A stretch of DNA of 64,000 nt from Lumnitzera littorea. Taxonomy: Eukaryota > Streptophyta > Magnoliopsida > Myrtales > Combretaceae. Both the position numbers and the translations under genes were made by a program. Positions 12,010 to 21,894 of this stretch are shown here, in pieces (within the stretch, counting starts at the first letter, position 1; the number at the start of each line of letters is the position of its first letter). The stretch spans positions 104,862,718-104,926,717 of the forward strand of contig JAMXBB010000004.1 of assembly GCA_024138015.1 (NCBI GenBank), written 5' to 3'. The notes below the pieces were generated by a model. It saw nothing but the letters and a program-made list of their open reading frames with translations. It was not told the origin of the DNA and searched no databases.

Positions 12010-13304
12010 GATGAACTAAGAAGAGGGATCAGAATCCGTCTCTTCATCCTCTTCATCAGATGGTGCCTCAACCATCGTAGCATCATCATCGTCATCACCG
12101 TCCTCATCATCCTCATCACTTTCTCCAACTTCTTCGTCTTCACCACCCTCATCAGCTTCTTCCACACCACCCTCATCATCCTCTTCCTCTTCCTCACTTT
12201 CCTCTTCATTGGTAGCCGACTCTTTCATTTTAAGAAAATCTTCTATTTTGTCCTGGCGGATATGAAGTTTATCTACACTTTCTCTTATATAACGAACCTT
12301 AGACAGCAATAAATCAAATTTATCTTCAAAGCTGGCTGAAGACGTTTGGCCTCGAGATGTGCTGCTACGAGAGTGTCGACCTTGACGTCTTATTGGAAGG
12401 AGGTTCATGAGTCAGAATGAATTGAGGCGCATAGGAGTGACTTGGCTAATCAAAGTAAGTGAGGGCCAAGCAACAACCTTAGTCCGCATGGCCTGCATTA
12501 GTAAGGTAATGTAAGGGCCACAGCAAATATGCCCTTTTTTTACGAGTGGTGGTGGCTGAAGAGTTCGGCGATTTCAATAGCTAGATTGATGGGGTGTTTA
12601 TGGATGACACTATAAAGATAGAGGCAATCCTTGTTAGACACCACCCCGGTGCTAAGGCCTCAGCCAGTCAATGTATGTGAAAAGAGCCAGTGAAGAACCC
12701 AATATTCAGGCTTGACTAATTGAGAGGCCTTACTCCTGGCTAGATCATAGGCATCACCAACCGTAATCTCATTCCAAAACGATCCCGTTATGACGCAACG
12801 AGGAAAACGACATGAGAGACATTAGAATTCTTCCATCCATGTATATCTCTCTGCATATAGACCAAGATATCTACCCAATTAAGCGATGGACATGTGGAAT
12901 GGGTGGCCACTCAAGGTGAAATGTAACTTGCGTTTGGAGCCCATACTAGTAGCACTTTCTTTATCGAGTTTATAAGTGCACAAAAACTCCAAAATCAGCT
13001 CTTTATAAATTGGAGCTTCAAAGGATAATAAGCGCTCCCAAACGGTACCATCTAAGAGCTCCTTCATTTCTGTAGTGAGCTCTAATTGAGCGAGAATATC
13101 CCAATCCAGCCGAAGGGTCTCGCTAAAGGGCTTATTCTGAAGTAATTGATATCGTTGCACTTGGTAGTCCTCCTTAAATTGGAGCATCGGGTGCTCCATC
13201 GAGGGAAGAGTAGCCAGTGGTTTAACTATTGCTCCGGATTGTGATGAAGAGGATGCCGCAAATTTTGATTTTCGGCGAACAGTAAGCTTAGCTCGATTCG
13301 CCAT
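12010..13304 (-). pseudogene. Athila ORF in the env position, degenerate
   Basis: Two open stretches belong to one broken ORF. 13304-12879 encodes a basic, serine-rich N-terminus followed by WERLLSFEAPIYKELILEF, a stretch typical of the plant retrotransposon ORF often annotated as putative plant transposon protein. 12408-12016 encodes a hydrophilic C-terminus ending in a long Glu/Asp-rich tail. The sequence between them reads through several stops in related frames. The ORF lies downstream of integrase, where Athila elements carry an extra, sometimes envelope-like ORF. I see no clear transmembrane segment here. Its function is unknown; the acidic tail is the notable feature. Confidence 0.65.
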
Positions 13305-13989
13305 TTGAATACCTGAAAAGAATCAACAATCCAAATCAAACACGCACATCCTTGGCGCACATAGTTGAAAAAGGCAAAAGAACAATAAGAGCAATAGTGA
13401 AGAATGGTAACAGAACACTCATTGGGGCATTTCAACAAACATATGGAGTGCAGCTAGAAACCTAGTTGGTGGAAAAGAAATGAGTGGTAAACGCTTCCAA
13501 TGAATTCCATTACACGACAATTAACGGTGAAAAACAGGCGTCTCAACATATAAAAGACGCTAAATGACCCAGAATTATGATCTCCCATTGTTAACCCTAA
13601 CTAGCATGAATGAATAAGGATGAGCAAATTGGCCAATAACATTCGGAATTGACAGAGCACAATGAAATCTAACTAGATGAGGCAGCATTATAGCATATAA
13701 GATCAAGAAACTCAAGGTAATTATGCAAGGCATTGATGAATAATCAAAAGAAATCTGCAGGCCAAATGGAAAAACCAATACACACAAAAGGAGAAATGTA
13801 AATAACCAAACTGCCTAATCATGAGAAAGAGAGAGTAAAATCAATGAGGAAACTTACTTGGATTAAAATGCGGAATGCAAGAATTGTGGAGAGAAGAGGG
13901 AGAATAAGAGAGAATATGAGAGAGATGTGTCTGATTGTGAGCGTGTGAGAGGGTGTATTGAGTTTAAATAAATTGGGCGTGTGCAAAAT

Positions 13990-14398
13990 CGTGTAAGTTT
14001 GGGTCGACACGGGTTGGGACACGACTGTATCCCATACTTGTGTAACAATCTGTGCCATCGTGTCTTACTTGGACGCACACGGGTTGGGACACGATCGTGT
14101 CCCATGCCCATATGACTTTTGCTTCCCGTGTATGAAAACTGGACGGACACGAGCTGCGACACGACCGTATCCCACACCCGTGTAACTATGTGTTCGCGGG
14201 TGGAAATTCTAGGCACACACGGGCTGAGATACAACCGTATCCCTCGCCCGTGTAACTTTCTGTACCTAAGGAGTATAATCAAAATCTGGGCGGACATGGG
14301 CTGGGACACGACCGTGTAACTTTCTATGGGTGGATAGTTTTGAAGGTCTGGATGGATACGGGCTGGGACACAACCATGTCCCTTGCCCATGTAACATT
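13990..14398 (-). repeat. Palindromic tandem repeats between integrase and the env-position ORF
   Basis: Six degenerate units start near 14003, 14070, 14133, 14208, 14291 and 14347, spaced about 56-83 bases. Each holds an inverted-repeat core of the type CACGGGCTGGGACACGACCG followed by GTCCCATGCCCGTG, so single strands could fold into a hairpin. The unit is GC-rich in an AT-rich element. A single related unit sits inside each LTR at about 10418 and 21140. Spurious open frames cross this array. Confidence 0.8.
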
Positions 14399-14649
14399 TT
14401 TCTCTCTTTTTTTTTTTATAAAAAAGATAAAGGGAACTTAAAGAAATAAAAATAATAAAACTAAAGAGAAAAAACAACAATAAAACTAAAAGGGAAAAGA
14501 CTATGACGAAAAATTGAAAGAAAAATATAAGAAGCAAAGCAAAGTTAGATAAAACAGAAAGTAAAATGAAGAAAACTTAAAGAACTAAAGCATAAGCAGA
14601 GTTACATATGGGTTACCTCCCAAGAAGCACTTTAGTTAACGTCAATAGC

Positions 14650-15788
14650 TCAACGAGATACGTCTTCTCATGTTAGTTCTGTTGGATGGAGATAAAACTC
14701 CTCTCGTCCAACATGCTCTAAGTTTCCACTCAAGTATAACTTCAACCGTTGCTCGTTTACCTTAAAGGTGCCCTTCTCCTGGTGTGTAACTTTAACAATC
14801 CCATACGGGAAAACTCGTGTAATTGTAAATGGTCTAGATCACCTGGATTTCAACTTACCTGGGAATAAATGAAGGCGAGAATTATACAATAAAACATTAT
14901 CACCTTCTTTAAATTGTCGACCTTGTTTGATTCACTGGTCATGATACTTTTTGGCCCTTTCTTTGTATAATTTGGAGTTCTCATATGTATTCGCTCGCCA
15001 TTCCTCTAACTCATTCAGTTGAAGTTTTCTGTGAGAACCTGCACGCTCAAAATCAACATTAGCACTCTTAATTGTCCAATAAGCCTTATGCTCTATCTTT
15101 ACCGGTAAATGACAAGCCTTGTCATATACAAGTCGGTAGAGTGTAGTCCCGAGTGGTGTTTTGTAGGCGGTTCTATATGCCCATAGAGCATCATCCAACT
15201 TTTCTGACCAATCTTTCCTATGATACTTTACGGTTTTTTTCAAGAATTCACTTAAGATTACGATTGGCAACTTCCACTTGGCCACTACTTTGGGGGTGGT
15301 ACGGAGTGGTACGGGGTGGCTATCCTATGTGTAACACCATAACGTTTCAATACTTGGTCGAGTTGAGCATTACAAAAGTGTGTTCCCCTATCACTTATAA
15401 TTGTCCTAGGGGTGCCAAATCGAGAAAATAGGCCTTTTAAAAATTTTTTTACTGCCCTAGCATCATTAGTAGGTAGGGCTTTAGCTTCCACCCACTTAGA
15501 GACATAGTCAATAGCTACTAGGATATATTTGTTTCCATTTGAGTTCGGAAAAGGACCCATGAAATCGATCCCCCACACATCAAATACCTCAACCTCGATG
15601 ATGGGGTTTTGTGGCATTTCATCCCTACGGGATATATTCCTCACTCGTTGGCAACGATCACAACTCTCAACATATCTCTGGGCATCTTTGAATAGGGTAG
15701 GCCAATAAAATCTTACCTCTAAGACCTTATGAGCTGTCTTATTGGCACTCTGATGCCCACCCGTAGGCCCCGAATAACAATGGCTCAA
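14650..15788 (-). pseudogene. Athila integrase, degenerate
   Basis: 15788-15285 encodes the HHCC zinc-binding region (HCYSGPTGGH, then CDRCQRVRN) and the catalytic core start, with the first Asp in WGIDFMGPF and the second in IISDRGTHF. The frame is lost near the position of the catalytic Glu and resumes in 15285-14932 with DDALWAYRTAYKTP. C-terminal integrase sequence with further stops continues to about 14650. An intact integrase would insert the cDNA copy into chromosomal DNA. This copy cannot be translated as one protein. Confidence 0.85.
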
Positions 15789-15821
15789 AATTCTCTAACC
15801 TTCGAGGTGTAGTACACACCT

Positions 15822-16559
15822 TCAAATGACATGATCTGTACATACTTTAAACAAGTAAGGATCATTCCAAAAATAATGTTTTACATCAGAAAAGAATTTC
15901 TTCTTTTGCTGGTGTGGAAGTCCCTTCGGTATAATCCTAGCAGCTAAAAAATTAGCAAAATCCGTGAACCAAGGAATTTCCATATCACTTACTTGGGCGA
16001 TGGCGTAGAGTCGCTCCTCAGGGAATTCATCCTTGATCTCATTCTCATCGAGCATTTCCAAGTTTGGATTCTCTAATCGAGATAGGTGATCTGCTGCTAA
16101 ATTCTCAGTGCCTTTTTTATCTTTGATCTCCACATCGAACTCTTGCAGCAACAAGATCCACCTAATCAATCTTGGTTTTGCATCCGGTTTCACTAACAAG
16201 TACCTAAGGGCAGAATGATCAGTATAAACAATCACCTTAGATAGAAGCAAATAAGAGCGAAACTTATCAAAAGCAAAAACAACTGCTAGCAACTCTTTTT
16301 CTGTAGTAGTGTATTTCTCCTGCGCATTCGTAAGAGTTTTGCTAGCATAGTGAATTGGTTGAAAGTGCTTGTCTCGCCTTTGCCCCAGCACTGCCTTGAC
16401 TGCGTGATCACTTGCATTACACATAAGCTCAAAGGGGAGTGCCCAATCAGGTACTACCATGATTGGAGCATTAGTAAGTTTCTCTTTAAGGATATTGAAA
16501 CCTTTCAAACACTCTTGAGAGAAAACATAAGGCACATCCTTCTCTAATAGCTTAGTCAA
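15822..16559 (-). pseudogene. Athila RNase H and connection region, degenerate
   Basis: The 245-residue open stretch contains ELMCNASDHAVKAVLGQ, HYASKTLTNAQEKYTTTEKE and VIVYTDHSALRYLL, the conserved blocks of a Ty3/gypsy RNase H. The usual first acidic residue of the domain appears as Asn in MCNASDHA. It is separated from reverse transcriptase by an in-frame TGA at 16593-16595, and ends at a TGA at 15822-15824 before the integrase zinc finger. Both stops fit CGA to TGA changes. Confidence 0.85.
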
Positions 16560-16592
16560 AGGGCGGGCAATTTTCGAGAAATCCTTGATAAA

Positions 16593-17464
16593 TCACCTGG
16601 AAAAACCTGCATGTCCTAAAAAACTTCTTATGGCCTTAACCAAAGTTGGAGATGGGAGTCTTACAATTGCATCCACTTTGGCAGTATCCACCTCAATTCC
16701 TCGATAAGAGATCTTATGGCCTAGCACAATACCTTCTTGTACCATGAAGTGGCACTTCTCCCAGTTGAGGACAAGATTGGTCTCTTCACACTTGGTAAGT
16801 ACCCTGTCCAAATTATCCAAACAAAGGTCAAATGAGTTGCTAAAAACTGAAAAATCATCCATAAATACCTCCATTATGTCCTCAATCAAATCATCAAAAA
16901 TAGTTAACATGCATCGCTGGAATGTAGCAGGTGTATTGCAAAGACTAAAAGGCATTCTGCGGTAGGCAAAAGTGCCATAAGGACAAGTGAAAGTGGTCTT
17001 CTCTTGATCTTCCGGTGCAATAGGTATCTGAAAATAACCAGATAAGCCATCCAGAAAACAATAAAACATATGTCCAGCTAGCGTTCTATCATTTGATCAA
17101 TAAAAGGTAAGGGGAAATGGTCCTTACGTGTAGCATCGTTTAACTTTCGATAATCGATACATATACGCCAACCTGTTACCATTCTCATTGGGATCAATTC
17201 ATTTTTTTCATTAGGGACTACTGTCATCCTACTTTTTTTTGGAACTACTTGTACTGGACTCACCCATGAACTATCAAAGATAGGATATATCATACCTGCA
17301 TCAAGGAGTTTAATAACTTCCTTTTTTACTACCTCTTTTATGTTTGGATTCAAGCGTCTCTGGGGCTGCATAACCGGCTTGTAGTTTTCTTCCATTAAAA
17401 TCTTATGAGTACAAAAGGAGGGATTGATACCTCGAATATCGGATATTTTCCAAGCAATAGCCCT
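16593..17464 (-). pseudogene. Athila reverse transcriptase, degenerate
   Basis: The domain begins in the 18049-17078 stretch (ICIDYRKLNDATRKDHFPLP) and continues in 17069-16593 with DGLSGYFQIPIAPEDQEKTT, FAYRRMPFSLCNTPATFQ and the catalytic FMDDFSVF. A stop near 17078 and a one-base shift separate the two halves. The family copies the element RNA into DNA. The FMDD variant of the usual Y/F-x-D-D box is typical of Athila. Confidence 0.9.
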
Positions 17465-18427
17465 CTTATGCTCCTTGAGTACTTTCAGCAACCTTTCTTT
17501 CTGTTCTTTTTCCAAATTGGATGCTATAATTACCGGTAATTTGGAGTCCTTCTCTAAGAAGGCATATTGCAAGTAGTCAGGTAATTGTTTTAGCTCCAAT
17601 ACTGGTGGCTTCTTAATCGAAGGTTTTAACTGTGCTTCCTTCCTTTTTTCAAACTCTTCAAACCCTTTCTCAATAGAGATAGGTCTATTTGCCTCCAATT
17701 GGGCTACCACCTCGGATTTGACAGGATCTTCCGAAGCTTCCTCCATGCCTAATTGCAAGCAACTCTCCAACGGATCCTTAAGAAGAACTTCCTGCATATA
17801 ACTTGAAACAAAAGTATCAGTAACATCTAAAAAGTAGCAAGTATCATCCTGATCGATAGATTTTTTCATAGCCTCCGAAATTTTAAACATGATCTCTTTA
17901 TCTTCTACTCGAAGAATAAGCTTGCCACCACTAACATCAATGATAGCCCTAGCGGTGGCTAAGAATGGTCTACCTAGGATAAGAGGTAACTTAAAATCTT
18001 CATCCATATCCAATATCACAAAATCAACTGGAAAAATGAATTTACCCACTCAGACTAATACATCCTCAAATATACCTCTAGGATACGTCACAGATCTATC
18101 AGCTAATTGCAAACTCATGCGTGTGGGCTTAGGTTCCCCTAATCCTAGTTTCTTGAAAAATTTGTAAGGCATTAAATTGATGCTAGCACCTAAATCAACT
18201 AAAGCTTTGTCAATTAACAGATTACCAATATGACAAGGAATAGTAAAACTTCCTAGGTCTTTTAGCTTTTTGGGCAACTTGTTCTGCACGATCGCTGAAC
18301 AATTTTCATCCAAGATGACTGTAGAAAGCTCCTCAATCTTCCTCTTGTTGGATAACAAATCTTTCAAGAACTTAGCGTACTTCGACATCTGTGACAGGGC
18401 ATCAACAAGAGGTAAGTTAATATGCAA
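17465..18427 (-). pseudogene. Athila protease and linker to reverse transcriptase, degenerate
   Basis: 18427-18050 holds the retroviral-type aspartic protease motif in LVDLGASINLMP, followed by LADRSVTYPRGIFEDVL. An in-frame TGA at 18050-18052 separates this from the continuing domain (VILDMDEDFKLPLILGRPFL) in 18049-17078. The protease would process the gag-pol polyprotein. The active-site triplet reads Asp-Leu-Gly, a variant common in Athila relatives. Confidence 0.85.
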
Positions 18428-18429
18428 TT

Positions 18430-20044
18430 GTTTAAAGAGGTCAAGAAACTTACTGAATTGTTGGTCATTGCGATCTTTCTTGAGTCTTTAAGGATATAGG
18501 ATAGGTGGTTGATATTCTTTCACCTTTGATGACTCTACATCTTCCGTTGCTTTCGTCCCCTCCTTGCTTTTGCTAGTCTCCTCGCTAACCTTCCTCTCAA
18601 CATGCAACTCCTTCCCATTTCGAAGTGTCACTGCCTTAACATGTTCCTTTGGATTGGGTTCTGTATTTCTCGGTACCGTTCCCTGTGGTCTTTTAGAAAT
18701 TAGCTTTGCAAGTTGACCAATTTGGTTCTCAAGGTTGCGATTTGAAGCCTCTTAATTCCTCAGCGAGGATTCAATGTTGGATAAGCGAGCCTCATTGCCT
18801 TGAATATATTTTGTGAGAAGTTCTTCCACACTGAACTTCTTTTCTTGAGGGAGAGGAGGTAGGAATGGTCTCTGAAATCCAGGTGGGCCAAAGTTAGTCT
18901 TTTGCTGGCCTTAGTTTTGATTTCCCCATGAGAAATTGGGGTGATTCCTCTATCCTAGATTGTAAGTGTTGCTGTAGGGGTTATTTTGTTGCTTAGGTGG
19001 ATTTCCTAGATAATCTACCTGTTCCGGTTGTTCTTGTGTTCCATACCCCTGCATACCAAAATCATTTACATCCGATTGCACTTGTTGAGGGCCAATAGAG
19101 AGTGCATCGATCTTCTTACTCAATAGGTCCACCTTGGCTGCCAGAGCAGTAGTCAAGTCGACCTCATAAATTCCCATAGCCTTTTGCTTGGCTCTAGTGG
19201 TTTCCTACTGATAATTGTTCATTGCTATTCCTTCAATCAGGTTTTGTGCTTGCTCAAGTATCTTTGTGTTCAAAGTACCTCTTACGGATGCATCAATCAT
19301 CTGTCTTGTAGATAAATTGAGACCATTGTAGAAGGTCTGTATCTGCATCCATAGTGGAAGGCCATGATGCGTGCACCTTCTGAGCAAGTCCTTAAACCGC
19401 TCCCAAGTGTCATATAGTGTCTCCGCTTCCAATTGAGCAAAACAAGAAATATTATTCCGAAGTTTAGCGGTCTTTGCAGGTGGGAAATACTTCTCCAAAA
19501 ATTTCTCTACCAATTCATTCCAAGTTGTGATTAAATTTCTTGGTAGGGAGTCCAACCACTATTTTGCTCTACCCCTCAAGGAGAAAGGAAATAGCCGCAG
19601 TCGAATGGCATCATCTGTAGCTCCGTTGATTTTAAATGTATCATAAATCTCTAGAAAACTAGAGATGTGGGCATTAGGATCTTCATCTTGGAGACCATCA
19701 AACTGAACATATTGTTGCACCATTTGTATGATGTTAGGTGCAATTTGAAAGTTATTAACCGCGACGGTCGGCCTTGCGATACTAGAGTTAGCTCCAATAA
19801 GTGTAGGTCTTGAATAATCGGACATGGTCCGATTTGCTTCATTCCCGTTGTAAGCCATGTGTGGTGGATCTTCTTGCTCAATGAATTGAGTGTTGGCCTC
19901 TTCACCTTCTTCCTTGATTTCAACGATTGACTTGTCGTTTATAGTCGCCACAATTTGTCTAGGTCGCGATCTCAAATTTTGAAGGGTAGTTCTCTCAATT
20001 TCAGGATCAAGTTCTACCAAATCTTCCGGATTGCTGCGGGTCAT
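18430..20044 (-). pseudogene. Athila gag, degenerate
   Basis: Open stretches 20044-19559, 19555-19205 and 19177-18950 form one broken gag. They contain QYVQFDGLQDEDPNAHISSF, RLRLFPFSLRGRAK, then WNELVEKFLEKYFPPAKTAK and LYDTWERFKDLLRRCTHHGL, the typical capsid sequence of plant gypsy gag. An in-frame TAG near 19559 splits the capsid. The C-terminal third is Gln/Pro/Asn-rich and reads on with more stops into the protease region at 18427. Confidence 0.88.
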
Positions 20045-20172
20045 GCACTACAAGGGCAAGAAATATAAAATCAATTACAGTTCTAGGTAATAAAAATAAA
20101 TAATGAAAACAAAAGAAAATAAAGGAAAAATGGTCAAAGTAATAAAGCAACTAGCGTTCTTAATATTGAAAA

Positions 20173-20190
20173 TCTCCAGCAACGGCGCCA
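20173..20190 (-). other. Primer binding site complementary to tRNA-Asp
   Basis: Read on the minus strand, the bases are TGGCGCCGTTGCTGGAGA, six bases inside the 5' LTR. They match the complement of the 3' end of plant tRNA-Asp(GUC) with two mismatches over 18. This primer choice is known for Athila elements and fixes the element's direction. Confidence 0.85.
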
Positions 20191-20196
20191 AAAACT

Positions 20197-21418
20197 TGAT
20201 ATGAGGCAAGTGCACCTATCAGTTTTAATATAACGGATGTGAGTCCGAGTCGATCCCTCAGAGATTTTGAGTACTAATATTAAGTTTAGCTTTATTATCT
20301 AACCGGAAAATTGTGATGAGTTGAATGAATTAAAAATACTGAAATTAACAAACTAAACTAATTATGAGACTTGATTAAGCAAATTAGAAAGCAATAAAAC
20401 TATGAACGACTTCAAGAAATTAATAACGTATTTAAGAATTATTTCCCCTAGTGTTTAACATGTGCCGCTTAAAATATATTCAATTCAGTTTCTATTATTC
20501 TTGACTGGAGGGATTCACAATTAAAGTTAATACCTTTCTCAAGCATATTAACCCTAATCCTAAATTATTTACCGGAATCTCTTCACTTAGTAATATAACT
20601 TAGAATTGTATTAATGTATAATGAATTCCCACACAAACAATCAACTTTCCGAAAGAAACATGTATCTTATCTCTAAGTATACATGTAATTCTCTCCAATT
20701 ATGCTAAGATCTAATTACACATGTAATTTCTCAATCATCATGCATAATATCATATATTGATACTCTAGAATTATCGATCAACAATTAAACAACATAATTG
20801 AATCGAGAAAAGATAGAAACTTTATTGAAATTATAATTCAACCCAAGGGTCACATGAAACCCTAAGTTCTATAATCCTAAATACTCGAATTCTAAGCTAT
20901 CATAATGAATCTAAAAATGAGTTCTATCAAAAACATAAAATAAAACATGAAAAACCCCTTTAATTGATGAACAATCCCTTTAATCTTGAAGTTAATGTTG
21001 TTTTCGCTTTTTTTCTTTTCTTTCTCCTCAAGTCTTTTCTCTTCTCTCTAGTGTCTTGTTCGTTTCTCTCATGTCTCCCTTTTGTCTAAAACCTCAGATA
21101 TCCTTTTATATATGTATTATAAAGATTCTGTTTTCGTTACCAGACACGGCTTGGGACATGGCCATATTCCCAGGTCGTGTAACTTTTTGCACCTAAGCAA
21201 ATTTTTCTACATAACTTCAAAACTTCATAACTCCTTCGTTTGAACTCCGAATTGAGTAAAACTTGATTCCTTTTCTTCGTTTTCGATCCTAGAAAGTGTT
21301 CAAACCTTAAAATCAAAATTTTACTCAATTAAGTATCATTTGCTTTAAAGAAAACCAAAAATGTAAGGGAAATACTATAAAATCACCATATGAAATATGT
21401 TTAAAATTAGAGTTTTCA
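20197..21418 (-). repeat. 5' LTR of the Athila element
   Basis: Partner of 9452-10693. It runs from TGATATGAGGCAAGTGCACC to GTTTTCA and lacks the 19-base internal duplication of its partner. It would carry the element's promoter in the minus direction. Confidence 0.93.
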
Positions 21419-21894
21419 TACATCTTGTTGCTAAGTAGCATTTACTTGGTGTTTGCTTGCTTCTCCTTTTCTTGGACCTGTTACTTTTACATTGAAGAGA
21501 AAGGTTTCATTGATATAAGGAGTTCATGAATATTATTTAAATGATAGAGATCTGTGCTTTTTCCTATCTCTTGCTTTTAATACAAGAACTCACTATTGGG
21601 GCTTTTGTATTTCAAGTATTTGCTTATAATTTTTTCTTTTGAAATGTTTTTTGAGATAGTTTTTTCCATCAAGATACTAATGTTTGAGGAACTCTAATTT
21701 GAATGCGATGAAGATTTAGATGAATATTGGATAGAACACAAAAGAGTTGAGTCAACTTAAAGAGAAGAGAATTGGAGTTCAATGTAGGAGAATACATGTA
21801 TTTGAAGGTAAGTTCGATCAAAAGCGTACATTGAGTAATGACTTAAGGGAAGTTAAGCCTTAGGTACATCAAACCATTTAAGATTATTGGTGTA
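21419..21894 (+). other. Resumed TNL 3' flank right of the Athila element
   Basis: The sequence just past the LTR (TTTACTTGGTGTTTGCTTGC, then the block with ACATTGAAGAGAAAGG) resembles 32340-32405 downstream of gene 2. The left flank at about 9430 resembles 32300-32310. The Athila element therefore sits inside this flank. I see no gene. Confidence 0.5.

Larger units (their letters stand above)
9452..21418 (-). mobile_element. Athila-type Ty3/gypsy LTR retrotransposon, near complete but defective
   Basis: The element is about 12 kb with its coding sense on the minus strand. Order on the minus strand: 5' LTR, primer binding site complementary to tRNA-Asp, gag, protease, reverse transcriptase, RNase H, integrase, an extra ORF in the env position, tandem repeats, polypurine tract, 3' LTR. 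LTRs run TG to CA. Lineage is set by the pol sequence (FMDDFSVF at the RT active site, the DLGASINLMP protease), the tRNA-Asp-type primer site and the third ORF, all typical of Athila. Every large frame is broken by stops or frameshifts, so it is non-autonomous now. Flanking pentamers are TGTAT and TACAT, only 3 of 5 identical, so the target duplication is not clear. It interrupts the repeated TNL 3' flank. Confidence 0.92.

Noticed and set aside
13990..14398. CRISPR-like array
   Set aside because: Units are degenerate, spacing varies from about 56 to 83 bases, there are no distinct spacers or cas genes, and the context is a plant retrotransposon.
13863..14537. 224-residue minus-strand frame
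   Set aside because: It runs through the palindromic tandem repeats and a poly-T-rich stretch; its low-complexity hydrophobic start and repeat-derived body argue against a real protein.
20173..20190. tRNA-like sequence
   Set aside because: Only an 18-base complement of a tRNA-Asp 3' end is present, as expected of a primer binding site; there is no cloverleaf.
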